The notes: generated from the sequence alone by a model not told the origin. Counted from the first letter of the stretch, positions 16,246-26,309 are shown. The stretch: 64,000 nt of DNA from Candidatus Izemoplasma sp. (GCA_036172455.1 JAXKVY010000003.1:1-64000); one strand, 5' to 3'. Program-made: numbers and translations.

Positions 16246-18240
16246 ATGGATAAAGAACATAATCATTCTGATAATCACGGAAATCACAATCACAAAGATC
16301 ATCATAAAATGATGATTGATGATTTTAAAAAACGGTTTTATATTGTATTAGTATTGACGATTCCTATTTTGATATTATCCCCTACTGTACAAGACTGGAT
16401 TTCTTTAACCTTTAGTTTTCCAGGAGATGCTTATCTATTGATGGGCTTATCGACCATTGCATTTTTCTATGGGGGCTGGCCATTTCTGAAAGGTAGTTAT
16501 AAAGAGATCTTTAAAGAAACCATTGGTATGATGACCCTTATTGCATTAGCACTCACAGTTGCTTATGTTTACAGTAGTGCGACAATACTTGGGTTAGAGG
16601 GTAAAGATTTCTTTTGGGAACTAGTTACTTTGATTCTCATTATGTTGCTTGGGCATTGGATAGAAATGAAGTCGGTTGTCAGTGCATCGAGTGCACTGGA
16701 TGAACTAGCTAAACTGATTCCTGATGATACCCATAGAGTAACTGATGATAGAACGGAAGATGTCTTAACCAGTGAGATTGAAGAAGATGACATTGTTTTA
16801 GTCAAGCCAAGTGAACGCATACCATTGGATGGTGTTATCGTAGAAGGCAACAGTCATATCGATGAATCTGTGCTTACAGGTGAATCTCAACCTGTTCACA
16901 AAGATGTGGGTGATGAAGTTATTGCTGGGGCGATAAACGGTAATAAAGCGATTAAAGTCAAAATCACACATAAATCTGGTGACTCTTATGTCTCGAATGT
17001 TATTAAGATTGTAGAAGAGGCCCAATCATCAAAATCAAAGACACAAAATTTTACTGATAAAGCAGCGTTTTACTTAACAGTTGTGGCTATCTCTGTCGGG
17101 ATTGGAACATTAATAACATGGTTTATTATTACAGGAGACTTAGCCTTTTCAATCACACGCATGGCTACTGTTATGATTATTACCTGTCCGCATGCTTTAG
17201 GATTAGCCATTCCCCTTGTGGTTGCAAACTCAACAACCTTAGCAGCTAAGAATGGTCTGATTATTAGAAATCGCACTGCATTTGAAAACTCACGAAATAT
17301 TACTGCGATGGTCTTTGATAAAACAGGAACATTGACCGAAGGCGAATTTGCTATTAGTGAATATAATACATTAAATGATAAACAATCAAAAGAAGATATT
17401 TTGATCATTGCAGGCAGTTTAGAGCATGCTTCTGAACATTCAATTGCCCAAGCATTTATGAAAGCAATTGATGACGCTGACCTTGATCAACGTGATGTAA
17501 AAGATTTTGAAATCATTCAAGGAAAAGGGGTCAAAGGTAAAATTGATGGAACACTATACTATGTTGTTAGTAAGAACTATCTTCAGGAACTCGATTTAAC
17601 ATTACCCGAAGATGTATCCATTGAATCTACGGGTACACAATCTTTTTTAGTCACTGAAGATTCAGTGTTAGGATATTTTGTCCTCAAAGATCAGTTAAGA
17701 GAGTCATCTAAAGAGTCAATTCAAACTCTTAAAGACCGTGGTATTGAATGTTGGATGCTTACAGGAGATAATGAAGCAGTTGCGAAAGAAGTCGCAGAAG
17801 AACTTGATTTAGATGGATATTTTGCTGAAGTGTTACCAGATCAAAAGCAAGATAAGATTAAATCATTACAAGATGATGATTATATCGTCGCAATGACTGG
17901 TGATGGTGTCAATGACGCGCCTGCTTTAGCACAAGCAGACATTGGTATTGCCGTTGGATCAGGAACAGATGTCGCAGTAGAAACCGCTGATATAATCTTA
18001 GCTAATAGTGATCCTAAAGATATCGTAGACCTACAGTATTTTGGAACGAAAACTTATCAAAAAATGATTCAAAACTTAATATGGGCAACTGCCTATAATG
18101 TTATTGCTATTCCATTAGCAGCCGGTGTGCTTTACAATCAAGGTATCCTTATCCCACCGAGTGTAGGTGCTGTTGTCATGTCATTAAGTACCGTAGTTGT
18201 AGCGATTAATGCAAAATTATTATCGTTTGACAGATCATAA
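16246..18240 (+). CDS. copB: Heavy-metal P-type ATPase, CopB-like (CPH motif), His-rich N-terminus
   Basis: This 664-aa membrane pump couples ATP hydrolysis to metal transfer. Order of features: a His-rich cytosolic start (about residues 4-22) in place of CxxC domains, paired TM helices, the actuator motif LTGES, TM6 with TCPHALGL, the phosphorylation site DKTGT and hinge GDGVNDAP. A CPH rather than CPC motif places it in the P1B-3 group, classically copper/silver exporters. AGGAGG precedes the start. Monocistronic, with no copper-responsive regulator beside it. Family certain, metal inferred. Confidence 0.9.
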   Translation: MDKEHNHSDNHGNHNHKDHHKMMIDDFKKRFYIVLVLTIPILILSPTVQDWISLTFSFPGDAYLLMGLSTIAFFYGGWPFLKGSYKEIFKETIGMMTLIALALTVAYVYSSATILGLEGKDFFWELVTLILIMLLGHWIEMKSVVSASSALDELAKLIPDDTHRVTDDRTEDVLTSEIEEDDIVLVKPSERIPLDGVIVEGNSHIDESVLTGESQPVHKDVGDEVIAGAINGNKAIKVKITHKSGDSYVSNVIKIVEEAQSSKSKTQNFTDKAAFYLTVVAISVGIGTLITWFIITGDLAFSITRMATVMIITCPHALGLAIPLVVANSTTLAAKNGLIIRNRTAFENSRNITAMVFDKTGTLTEGEFAISEYNTLNDKQSKEDILIIAGSLEHASEHSIAQAFMKAIDDADLDQRDVKDFEIIQGKGVKGKIDGTLYYVVSKNYLQELDLTLPEDVSIESTGTQSFLVTEDSVLGYFVLKDQLRESSKESIQTLKDRGIECWMLTGDNEAVAKEVAEELDLDGYFAEVLPDQKQDKIKSLQDDDYIVAMTGDGVNDAPALAQADIGIAVGSGTDVAVETADIILANSDPKDIVDLQYFGTKTYQKMIQNLIWATAYNVIAIPLAAGVLYNQGILIPPSVGAVVMSLSTVVVAINAKLLSFDRS

Positions 18241-18249
18241 CTATTCATA

Positions 18250-18290
18250 AAAAAACACGCCAATACAGATGTATTGGCGTATTTATTTTA
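18250..18290. terminator. Bidirectional terminator
   Basis: The stem ACGCCAATAC (18257-18266) / GTATTGGCGT (18271-18280) is flanked by A7 and T-rich runs. It lies between copB and the convergent aldo/keto reductase gene. Confidence 0.8.
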
Positions 18291-18299
18291 TTGTTTTCT

Positions 18300-19283
18300 T
18301 TACCACATATAATGGACGGGTTCTTTGATGTACTTATTATACACAGATTTTATTTTAGCCATTTCTTCATCGGTTAATGGGTCTAAATCAACAGCTTGAA
18401 CATTGCTTTTGACATGTTCTGTTTTACTAGCACCTGGAATAACAGTCGATACGGCATCAAACATTAATATGTAACGTAAGGCAAGTTGAGGTAATGATTT
18501 ATCTGGAAATAAAGATTTTAACTCATCAACAGCCTTTAATCCTGTTTCAAAATCTACGCCACTAAAAGTTTCACCTTTATCAAATGCTTCACCATTACGA
18601 TTAAAGTTACGGTGATCATCCTTTTTAAATGTCGTATCTTTCGAGAATTTACCTGATAATAATCCACTCGCTAATGGGACACGGACAATAACGCCAACAT
18701 TGTGCAATTTAGCTTGTTCAAAGAATAACTCAGCTGGACGTAATCGGAACATATTGAAAATAATTTCAATGGCTTCTACACCCTCATATTCCATTGCTTT
18801 TAAGCCTTCTTCTACACGTTCAACGCTCACACCATAGTGCTTAATCTTACCTTCTTCTTTAAGTGTGTCCATTAACTTAAAGACCTCAGGCATGTAGTAG
18901 ACATCTGTTGGTGGACAATGTAATAACACCATGTCTAATGCATCAACATCCATGTTTTCTCTTGAGTCATCTACATACTTACGTAAGGTTTCTTCATTAT
19001 AGGCTTCTGCAATATGCGGATTTGATTTTCTTCCGGCTTTTGTAATAACAAATGGTTTTTCTTTAAGTGTTTTAATATATCTCCCGATGGCATTTTCACT
19101 CATGCCACCTTGATAAACATCCGCTGTATCAAAACAAGTAATATCTAATTCCGTTGCCGTTTTGAGCGTCTTAAATGCTAACTCATCATCATAAGGATCG
19201 CCCCATTTACCACCTAATTGCCAACAACCAAGTGATATTTCACTAACGGATACATCTGTTTTCCCTAATTTTCTATACTTCAT
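18300..19283 (-). CDS. Aldo/keto reductase
   Basis: A 327-aa NAD(P)H-dependent oxidoreductase with a TIM-barrel fold. The family hallmarks are MKYRKLGKTDVSVSEISLGCWQLGG, the catalytic Asp and Tyr in CFDTADVYQGGMSE, the Lys in FVITKAG and the His in LLHCPP. It resembles the YghZ/IolS-like subgroup with short C-terminus. AAGGAGG precedes the ATG. Substrate unknown. Confidence 0.9.
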   Translation of the reverse strand: MKYRKLGKTDVSVSEISLGCWQLGGKWGDPYDDELAFKTLKTATELDITCFDTADVYQGGMSENAIGRYIKTLKEKPFVITKAGRKSNPHIAEAYNEETLRKYVDDSRENMDVDALDMVLLHCPPTDVYYMPEVFKLMDTLKEEGKIKHYGVSVERVEEGLKAMEYEGVEAIEIIFNMFRLRPAELFFEQAKLHNVGVIVRVPLASGLLSGKFSKDTTFKKDDHRNFNRNGEAFDKGETFSGVDFETGLKAVDELKSLFPDKSLPQLALRYILMFDAVSTVIPGASKTEHVKSNVQAVDLDPLTDEEMAKIKSVYNKYIKEPVHYMW

Positions 19284-19655
19284 AATAACCTCCTTATTCT
19301 TATTATATACGATTTAAAAGAAACCTCAAAGTTATTGCGTAAGTATCTTAACACATGGAATTCGATACTTAATACATAGTAGATTAAGGTAAAATTGTCA
19401 TATATTGATGATTGACTAAGACTTTTTAAAAATATAGGTTTTGAGGCCTTGCATCTTAAGAACTAAAGAAGAAGAGATTAAATGTTTCTAACAAGTTGAT
19501 ATAAATTTATATATGTAAAAAATTTATAAAAAAATAAATTCTATTATGATTAACCTTCATTAACAGGTGGTTTTAATTTGCTATAATCACTTGACTATTT
19601 TGTGGGATGTTGTTATTCTTAAATGTAATTTGAACTTCAAAGAAAAGGTGATTTT
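19284..19655. other. AT-rich intergenic region with a promoter for the MFS gene
   Basis: About 370 bases without a credible reading frame. Near the right end TTGACT (19591-19596) and TATTCT (19614-19619) are 17 bases apart and form a plausible promoter 37 bases before the ATG at 19656. A TATAAT at 19582-19587 is a second possible -10. No repeat or structured RNA recognised. Confidence 0.5.
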
Positions 19656-20828
19656 ATGTCATGGCTAAAAACAGATGGGAGAGTAGTAATTCCAGGGATA
19701 CTTATGATGCTTGTTATGGGAAGTGTTTATAGTTACTCAGTTTTTCGTTTACCGATTGAATCCTATTATGATGTATCAACGAGTCAAAGTGGCACACCTT
19801 ACATGCTCAGTTTGTTTTTCTATGCTGTTTTCATGGGGATTAGTGGTAAAATTTTAGAACGTATACATTTATTTTATGTGATGTTAATTGGGGTGTTTTG
19901 TATATCAATTGGCTGGTTGATTGCGTATTTCAGCTCCCTTTTTATATTGTTATCAATCGGATATGGTTTATTTATTGGAACTGGAATTGGGTTAATTTAT
20001 GGGATTCCTTTAATGGTAATAACGCAACAATTCCCCCATAAAAAAGGTCTATACCTAGGACTTGTACTGCTTGGGTTTGGATTAAGTCCATTCGTAACTG
20101 CTCCATTTTTACAATCACTTGTAGAAAACGTGGGACTTCATTCAACCTTTCTCGTGATGAGTGTATTAACATTGGTTATATTGACTGTTTTAGCGTTCTT
20201 TTATAAAGGATACTCGAATACTTCTCAGCATCTTACCTTAAAACCATTTAAAGAGACTTTAAAACAAAGCAACTACCTGTTTTTATATCTACTATTTTTT
20301 ATCGCAACCTTCATTGGACTAAGTGTTATAGGATTTAGTTCTACATATGCCGTGAATGTTTTACATTATTCATTGAAAGAAGCTGCTGTATTTGTATCAT
20401 TGTTTGCTATTTTTAATGGTGTGGGCCGTGTTATATTTGGTTTTTTAACTGACCGATATCATTTAGGGAATGTAATGCTTTTATCATTTGTATCAATTAT
20501 GATAAGCACGTTGTGTATCGTGCTCTTTGTAGAAAGTGTGATGTTTTTCATTCTTGCTTTTTCAATCCTTTGGATGAACTTGGGTGGTTGGTTAGCAATA
20601 GCACCGGCCGCAACATCTCAATTGTTTGGAAATATCGCATATCCTAGAAATTATGGATTTTTATTTAGTGCCTACGGTCTTAGTGCCTTAGCAGGAGTCT
20701 ACATTACGGGAAACTTAATCGATTACTATGGACAGTATCAATCAACATTTATGTTGTTCCTAATTTTATCAACCCTTGCACTGTTTGTCACACTGAAGTT
20801 TAAACACCAATTGAAAAATATTATATAG
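19656..20828 (+). CDS. MFS transporter, OFA (oxalate/formate antiporter)-like
   Basis: A 390-aa protein with about 12 predicted TM helices. Its opening (WLKTDGRVVIPGILMMLVMGSVYSYSVFRLPI) and the GIGLIYGIPLMVITQQFP segment resemble the OFA subfamily of MFS carriers, which exchange small carboxylates. A second-half GVGRVIFGFLTDRY matches the repeated MFS loop motif. AAAGGTGATTTTATG start. Substrate not assignable. Followed by a strong terminator. Confidence 0.8.
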   Translation: MSWLKTDGRVVIPGILMMLVMGSVYSYSVFRLPIESYYDVSTSQSGTPYMLSLFFYAVFMGISGKILERIHLFYVMLIGVFCISIGWLIAYFSSLFILLSIGYGLFIGTGIGLIYGIPLMVITQQFPHKKGLYLGLVLLGFGLSPFVTAPFLQSLVENVGLHSTFLVMSVLTLVILTVLAFFYKGYSNTSQHLTLKPFKETLKQSNYLFLYLLFFIATFIGLSVIGFSSTYAVNVLHYSLKEAAVFVSLFAIFNGVGRVIFGFLTDRYHLGNVMLLSFVSIMISTLCIVLFVESVMFFILAFSILWMNLGGWLAIAPAATSQLFGNIAYPRNYGFLFSAYGLSALAGVYITGNLIDYYGQYQSTFMLFLILSTLALFVTLKFKHQLKNII

Positions 20829-20838
20829 TGAATAGGTT

Positions 20839-20870
20839 AAACGTATAGAAAAATCTATACGTTTTTTTTT
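20839..20870 (+). terminator. Terminator of the MFS gene
   Basis: The 11-bp stem AAACGTATAGA / TCTATACGTTT is followed by nine Ts. Confidence 0.88.
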
Positions 20871-20938
20871 GCACCAATTTCCATAATTGTACTTTTAGTG
20901 ATATAATGAAAGTATCAAGGATGGATGGAGGTAAGATT

Positions 20939-21565
20939 ATGAGTTTATGGAACAAAGGTTGGTTTAATTTTTTGATTGCACCAATATATGGTTGGTTTTA
21001 TAAAGGACAATATAAGCGGTACAAAAAAGTTGTCACAGATATGCAAGAGACCTTAGATGTTACAGACTTTCATACTGCAATAGATTTGGGTTGTGGCACA
21101 GGGGCTATGTGCGCTGTTTTACATGACCTAGGATTAGACGTCACAGGTATAGACCAAGCGAAATCAATGATTAAAGTGGCTAAGAAGAAAACGAAAAACC
21201 GTGATATAACGTTTTTAGAACATGACTTACTAGAAGGTATCCCGTTCAATGATAAGCGATTTGATATAGCTATAACATCCTATGTTGCACATGGGTTAAC
21301 CATCGAAGAACGTAAAAAGCTATATCAAGAAATGTGTCGTCTTGCGACAAAATGGGTCATTATCCATGATTATAACGATGAACGTGCTTTTTATACATCA
21401 ACAGTAGAGTGGTTTGAAGGTGGCAATTACTTTACATTCATTAAGGACCCAAAACTTGAAATTGAACAACACATTCAGGAACTTGAAACATGCTTTGAGG
21501 AAGTACAAGTTGTACAAGTAGATATCCGGGCAAACTGGTATATTTGTAAACCGAAGTCATTATAG
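20939..21565 (+). CDS. Class I SAM-dependent methyltransferase
   Basis: A 208-aa protein with motif I of Rossmann-type methyltransferases, AIDLGCGTGAM (about residues 45-55), an acidic end to strand 2 (TGIDQAKSM) and motif IV-like FDIAITSYVAHG. ATG 20939 is chosen over 20906: GGAGGT lies just before it and a TATAAT at 20902-20907 means transcription starts after 20906. Probably the first gene of an operon with fetAB and the diguanylate cyclase. Substrate unknown. Confidence 0.82.
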   Translation: MSLWNKGWFNFLIAPIYGWFYKGQYKRYKKVVTDMQETLDVTDFHTAIDLGCGTGAMCAVLHDLGLDVTGIDQAKSMIKVAKKKTKNRDITFLEHDLLEGIPFNDKRFDIAITSYVAHGLTIEERKKLYQEMCRLATKWVIIHDYNDERAFYTSTVEWFEGGNYFTFIKDPKLEIEQHIQELETCFEEVQVVQVDIRANWYICKPKSL

Positions 21566-21594
21566 TTGTTACATTATAAATTAGGAGGAAATGG

Positions 21595-22236
21595 ATGCTT
21601 TACACTGGAGAAAATCTACGTTACAAAACGGTTCTTGATATCGATCAGTTTACAATAGAAGAACATCAAATAACAGTTTTATTAGGGCCAAGTGGGGGTG
21701 GAAAAACAACATTCCTCACACTGTTAAATAAAATGATTTCACCTACAGAAGGCACTTTGATGTTTCATGATAAACCCATTGATGAATTTGATTCGGTTCA
21801 ATTAAGAAAAAATGTTGTCTTATTACAACAAACCCCCTATCTTTTTAAGGAGACAGTGTTAGATAATTTTAAAATCATCGCCAAATATCACGATTTAAAG
21901 GTTGATAAAGATAAGATTCAACAATTACTTAAAGATGTTGATTTAAATAAAAAATTAGATGATCATATCAAAAATTTTTCAGGTGGCGAAAAGCAGCGCC
22001 TTGCCTTAGCAAGGCTTCTCTATTGTCATGCGGATGTAATTCTTTTAGATGAACCATCAAGCAGTTTAGATGAAAAAACTGAAGCGTTTGTAATTAAGAA
22101 GATTGTTGAGTACGTCAAAAATAATAATAAGTCACTTATTATGATTACCCACTCAACAAAGATAGCAAAGACCTATGCTGAAAAAATCATTAAAATTGAA
22201 AATGGACAGATTAAAGAGGTGATTGATAATGAATAA
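21595..22236 (+). CDS. fetA: ABC transporter ATP-binding protein, FetA-like
   Basis: A 213-aa nucleotide-binding domain with Walker A GPSGGGKT, signature FSGGEKQR, Walker B VILLDEP and H-loop ITHS. It pairs with the UPF0014 permease directly downstream, the arrangement of FetAB, which exports iron and aids oxidative-stress resistance in E. coli. The start at 21595 follows AGGAGG by 6 bases. The ATP-binding role is certain; the metal is inferred from the partner. Confidence 0.88.
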   Translation: MLYTGENLRYKTVLDIDQFTIEEHQITVLLGPSGGGKTTFLTLLNKMISPTEGTLMFHDKPIDEFDSVQLRKNVVLLQQTPYLFKETVLDNFKIIAKYHDLKVDKDKIQQLLKDVDLNKKLDDHIKNFSGGEKQRLALARLLYCHADVILLDEPSSSLDEKTEAFVIKKIVEYVKNNNKSLIMITHSTKIAKTYAEKIIKIENGQIKEVIDNE

Positions 22237-23029
22237 TGGCATAATTGAAATTGGTTATTATCAATTGGCAATTGCGTATATATTTATCATCATTATTTTA
22301 TTTTTAATGAAACGCCGTCACATTTCACGAGAAAAAGAACTATTCATTGCAACGGTCAGAATGACTGCACAATTAATTTTGGTTGGGTATATCCTTGCCT
22401 ATATTCTAAACAATCCCCATCCATTAATCAGTTTAGGTGTTATTTTACTTATGGTAACCTTTGCTATATATACGGTCTTTAGTAAGTTTAAAGGACAGTT
22501 ATCTAGACCCTTAAAACATGTCATCGCATTTGCGTTGTTTGCAGGTACATTACCCGTATTAATGTTTTTCACCTGGGCTGTCATTGGGATAGAACCATAT
22601 TATAATCCTCAGTATTTAATACCACTGACTGGGATGATTATTGGTAATTCAATGACAGGTATTAGTTTAGGTATTAAGACTTTGGTTGAAGGATTTACGA
22701 CCCAAAAAGATGAGGTTGTAGAGGCTTTAATTCTTGGCGCGAGTGCTAAAGAGGCTTCGAATAATATTATTAATTCTGCCTTTGATTCAGCTATTATGCC
22801 AACCATTAATTCAATGCTTGGTATGGGCATTATATTTCTACCAGGTATGATGACAGGTCAAATATTATCTGGCGTAGATCCTAGATTATCTGTTTTATAT
22901 CAAATAGCAATTATGCTAGGCATTTTAGGTGGCGTAAGTTTAACAACATATATTGCTTTAATAGTCGGCTATAAAACATATTTTAATCATCAAGTACAAT
23001 TAATTGACTTTTCATACCTTGACGAATAA
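22229..23029 (+). CDS. fetB: UPF0014 / FetB-like permease (iron exporter subunit)
   Basis: This 266-aa integral membrane protein with about seven TM segments carries UPF0014 family motifs: REKELFIATVRMTAQLILVGYIL, the PLTGMIIGNSMTGISLG segment and GATAKEA-like GASAKEASNN. ATG 22229 overlaps the fetA stop by 8 bases and has AGAGGTGA upstream, so the two are translationally coupled. Confidence 0.9.
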   Translation: MNNGIIEIGYYQLAIAYIFIIIILFLMKRRHISREKELFIATVRMTAQLILVGYILAYILNNPHPLISLGVILLMVTFAIYTVFSKFKGQLSRPLKHVIAFALFAGTLPVLMFFTWAVIGIEPYYNPQYLIPLTGMIIGNSMTGISLGIKTLVEGFTTQKDEVVEALILGASAKEASNNIINSAFDSAIMPTINSMLGMGIIFLPGMMTGQILSGVDPRLSVLYQIAIMLGILGGVSLTTYIALIVGYKTYFNHQVQLIDFSYLDE

Positions 23030-23043
23030 GAGGAGATAATTAT

Positions 23044-24009
23044 ATGGCAAAAGACCTTAGGAATATGACAAAAGAAGCACTCATCCAACATGTTCATGAT
23101 TTAGAAGACACTATTAGTAAAATGTTAAAAGAAAAAGAAGATACATTTTCAGTTAACTTTCCTTGGGCAGGCAATTTGGGACAATGGGAGTGGTTTTATG
23201 ATAAGGATCTCGTTGTTTATAATGACAAAAAAGCTACGCAAATAGGTTAAGATCCAGAAAAAATAGGGACGGTTGGCTTTGAGTTTTTCACAGAAAAACT
23301 ACATGAAGATGACTATGAACGTGTGATGGATAATATGCGTAAACACCTTTAAGGTGAAACAGATGCCTATGAAGTTGAGTATCGCATCCAACATAAAGAT
23401 GGGCACTATTTATGGTACTATGACCGTGGCATTGTAACGAAACGAGATCACGATGGCAAACCATTACTCTTACAAGGGATTGTCTTTGATATTTCTAAGT
23501 CTAAAAAAATGGAAGAACGCTTAAGAGAATTATTAGAACAAGATGACTTAACTAAAGCCTATAATCGTCGTGAACTATATAATGTATTAAATGGATTGAT
23601 CGAACAATACAATAAAACAGGCGAAAGATTCTCCTTAATTATGTATGATATTGATCATTTTAAAAAGATCAATGATCAACATGGACATTTAATAGGAGAT
23701 AAAATATTAAAAGAATTGTCACAATATATCATAGATCACAAACGGTCAAAAGACACACTCTTTCGATATGGTGGAGAAGAGTTTATTATTACCTTAGGTG
23801 ATACCAAGTTAGACGGTGCTAAGCAATTAGCAAAACGCTTTAAAGAGGGTATTTCTGAAGTAGATTTTACTGATGTAAGTGAAATGACTGTCAGTATGGG
23901 TGTGGTTGAGTACCATGACAATGAAAGACCAGATGATTTATTAAAACGTGTAGATGAGTTTATGTATAAAGCTAAAGAAGCTGGCCGAGACCAAATTAAA
24001 TTTGAATAA
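23044..24009 (+). pseudogene. PAS-GGDEF diguanylate cyclase gene interrupted by two in-frame TAA codons
   Basis: The frame is intact from ATG 23044 (GAGGAG upstream) to TAA 24007-24009 except for TAA at 23248-23250 and at 23350-23352; no indels. Encoded parts: a short coiled N-terminus, a PAS domain (WEWFYDKDLVVYNDKKATQ, EYRIQHKDGHYLWYYDRG), then a GGDEF domain with active-site GGEEF and an RSKD inhibitory-site motif five residues before it. The contexts (ATQIG-stop-DPEKIG and RKHL-stop-GETDAYE) suggest the lost residues were something like Tyr and Glu/Gln/Lys. A GGDEF-only product could start near 23509, but it lacks a clear ribosome binding site. It sits 14 bases after fetB. Confidence 0.8.
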
Positions 24010-24012
24010 TTC

Positions 24013-24052
24013 AAAAGCCTATGACAGATTTTCATTGTCATAGGCTTTTATT
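24013..24052. terminator. Bidirectional terminator
   Basis: The 14-bp perfect stem AAAAGCCTATGACA / TGTCATAGGCTTTT separates the GGDEF gene from the convergent fbp operon and overlaps the last codon of the latter. Confidence 0.88.
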
Positions 24053-24665
24053 ATATATTTACGATACGCGCTTCAAGCGCAAGGGCATCATTTATATCAT
24101 GTGTTACTAAGATTGTTGTAATATGTAATGATTGTAACACACGTTTAATATCAAATTGAATCTGTGATTTTAATTCGGCATCAAGTGCGCTAAAAGGTTC
24201 ATCAAGTAACAATACCTTCGGTTCAGTCACCAATGTTCTTGCGATAGCTACGCGCTGTTTTTGTCCACCGCTTATTTCATGAGGATACCGTTTTAGTAAT
24301 TCAATAATATCTAACTTTTTAGCAATCTTCTGAATTCTTTTTTGTTGCTCATTACGGGATAGATTATAAATACCATATGCAATATTTTTCTCGACAGTTA
24401 AATGGGGAAATAAAGCATTGTTTTGAAAGACATATCCAACTTCACGTTTATGAGCTGGCACATCGTTTATACATACACCATCTAAGAAAATATGACCTGA
24501 ATCAGGTGTTTCCAGTCCTGCGATGAGACGAAGAACTGTTGATTTTCCGATGCCACTTTTCCCCTGAACTGCGATTATCTCACCCGGCTTCAAGGTTAAG
24601 TTAAAGTCGTTTAAAACAGGTGTTTTTATGTCATATGAAAATGTAATATCTTTTAATTGAATCAT
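24051..24665 (-). CDS. fbpC: ABC transporter ATP-binding protein, Fe3+ uptake (FbpC-like, minimal)
   Basis: A 204-aa nucleotide-binding domain: Walker A GKSGIGKST, signature ISGGQKQR, Walker B VLLLDEPFSALDAEL, H-loop THD. It lacks the C-terminal TOBE/regulatory region found in typical FbpC (about 340 aa), ending soon after the H-loop like ThiQ-type subunits. The ATG overlaps the fbpB stop by 4 bases. Third gene of the fbpABC operon. Confidence 0.85.
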   Translation of the reverse strand: MIQLKDITFSYDIKTPVLNDFNLTLKPGEIIAVQGKSGIGKSTVLRLIAGLETPDSGHIFLDGVCINDVPAHKREVGYVFQNNALFPHLTVEKNIAYGIYNLSRNEQQKRIQKIAKKLDIIELLKRYPHEISGGQKQRVAIARTLVTEPKVLLLDEPFSALDAELKSQIQFDIKRVLQSLHITTILVTHDINDALALEARIVNI

Positions 24666-26260
24666 CGTTTATTACCTTCTTCCAAATAAATAATTAATCC
24701 AGTACACAATAAAATGATGATGAGTGAAGGGAATGCGGCGATACTGATCATTTCATTCCCGGCATACCGATAAACTTCTGTCGACAGCGTTTTAAAATTA
24801 AACGGCCTTAGACTATATACAATCGTTAATTCTTTCACCATATCTATAAAAAGGATAATAGCTACGGCGAAAATAGACCGTTTTAATACTGGAATGGTTA
24901 CTCTAATTAAGGTAGAAAATTTAGTCTCACCTAAATTCTCAGAAGCTTCTAATAACGCATAGTCCATGCGGTTATAGGCAGACAAGAGGTTTGAATAAGC
25001 AATTGAAAAAAACTTGATAAAGAACCCAATAATTAAAATTGTTATGGTCGATGTGATGAGCATTTTATTTAGGCCAATAGGATTAAATAATCGGTAGAGG
25101 AATTGATCAAAACGAATAAATAATAGATACAACCCCAGTGCTAGTACCATCGAAGGGATAGCATACCCGATCACTGAGACACTGGCGAGTACCTGTTTCT
25201 TACGTCCTTTAATATGGACAGTAATTGTCGTTAAAATAAGCGCAACCAAAATAATCAGTACAATCGTAATAGATGTTATTAACAAGGTATTAAATGTAAT
25301 GGTTAAAATATCTAAGTTAGGTAAGTAACGATAGTTGCTGATCACAGAAACGATCATTTGTGTAATTGGCAATAAAGCGCCTAAAGAGATGATTGTAATA
25401 ATAAAGCCATAGGTAGCTAATCCTTGAATGAAATTAGGGGTTCTTAAAGCTAAGTGTCCATGCGTACTATCTGCGCTAGAATACCGTTTGTTTACCCTGC
25501 TTCGACGTTCTACAAAGATCAAAACAAACATAATAACAAGGATGTATAAGGCAAACCGTGCAGCACTGACAAAGTCACCTTGACCAAACCATGCTAGATT
25601 AACATACCTAGATAAGGTTAATACTCCATAATATTCCACAACCGCAAAGTCCGATAATGTTTCAAATAAAGCAAAAAGCATGGATCCAATAATCACTGGA
25701 CGAGATAATGGTAAAATCAGTTTAAAAAACATTCTAAAATGTGATTGTCCGAGTGTTAAAGATGCTTCTACATAATCCGTTAAGTTTTTCTTCAAATAGG
25801 ACTTTGAGGCAAGATACACATAAGGGTATAAGAATAGACTATAAATAAATACAGCACCATTCATAAAGAAGGGTTGTTTAATTAAAGTCTCTAAAAAAGG
25901 TAAGTAGTAAAAAATGTTTGTATATGTATACGCCGCAACATAAACAGGTATGGCTAAGGGTAATATAATAAGTATATTAACGACACGCCTATACTTAATA
26001 TTAAAAAATGTCATTAAGTAAGCTAATAAGAAACCAATTATTGATGAGAAGAGGCCGACTTTAACAATAAGTTCAACTGTTTTGATGATCCCCTCTAATA
26101 AGGCTTTGCTTTCCCATAGTGTTTGAAAATATAATGAACTTTCTCCAAAAGATTTAATAACTAATTGAATAAGTGGTAATAACACAAAAAATGGGATAAT
26201 TAACCCCATTATTGTGAATATGAACTTGTCATTAGTTTTACGTAAGAGAGGTAATATCAT
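24662..26260 (-). CDS. fbpB: Fe3+ ABC transporter permease with duplicated domains (FbpB-like)
   Basis: A 532-aa membrane protein with about 12 TM segments in two homologous halves. Each half carries an EAA-type loop (YVEASLTLGQSHFRMFFKLILPLSRP and LLEASENLGETKFSTLIRV). This fused-permease layout is typical of the AfuB/FbpB iron importers. Preceded by GGAGGGAG. It depends on the lipoprotein and ATPase genes on either side. Confidence 0.88.
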   Translation of the reverse strand: MILPLLRKTNDKFIFTIMGLIIPFFVLLPLIQLVIKSFGESSLYFQTLWESKALLEGIIKTVELIVKVGLFSSIIGFLLAYLMTFFNIKYRRVVNILIILPLAIPVYVAAYTYTNIFYYLPFLETLIKQPFFMNGAVFIYSLFLYPYVYLASKSYLKKNLTDYVEASLTLGQSHFRMFFKLILPLSRPVIIGSMLFALFETLSDFAVVEYYGVLTLSRYVNLAWFGQGDFVSAARFALYILVIMFVLIFVERRSRVNKRYSSADSTHGHLALRTPNFIQGLATYGFIITIISLGALLPITQMIVSVISNYRYLPNLDILTITFNTLLITSITIVLIILVALILTTITVHIKGRKKQVLASVSVIGYAIPSMVLALGLYLLFIRFDQFLYRLFNPIGLNKMLITSTITILIIGFFIKFFSIAYSNLLSAYNRMDYALLEASENLGETKFSTLIRVTIPVLKRSIFAVAIILFIDMVKELTIVYSLRPFNFKTLSTEVYRYAGNEMISIAAFPSLIIILLCTGLIIYLEEGNKR

Positions 26261-26287
26261 AACTACTCCCTCCTTTTGTTGTGAGAA

Positions 26288-26307
26288 AAGAGAGCATCTG
26301 CTCTCTT
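26288..26307 (-). terminator. Intercistronic hairpin between fbpA and fbpB
   Basis: On the minus strand, AAGAGAGCA and TGCTCTCTT form a compact stem with TTTTCTC beyond it. It lies in the only gap of the operon. It could act as a partial terminator or an RNA-stabilising hairpin that raises binding-protein levels over the permease; inferred. Confidence 0.5.
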
Positions 26308-26309
26308 GT

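Noticed and set aside
3118-24009. TAA recoded as a sense codon, suggested by three internal TAA codons in two clean frames
   Set aside because: TAA is the normal stop of most intact genes here, often followed at once by a terminator or the next start; nonsense mutation is simpler.
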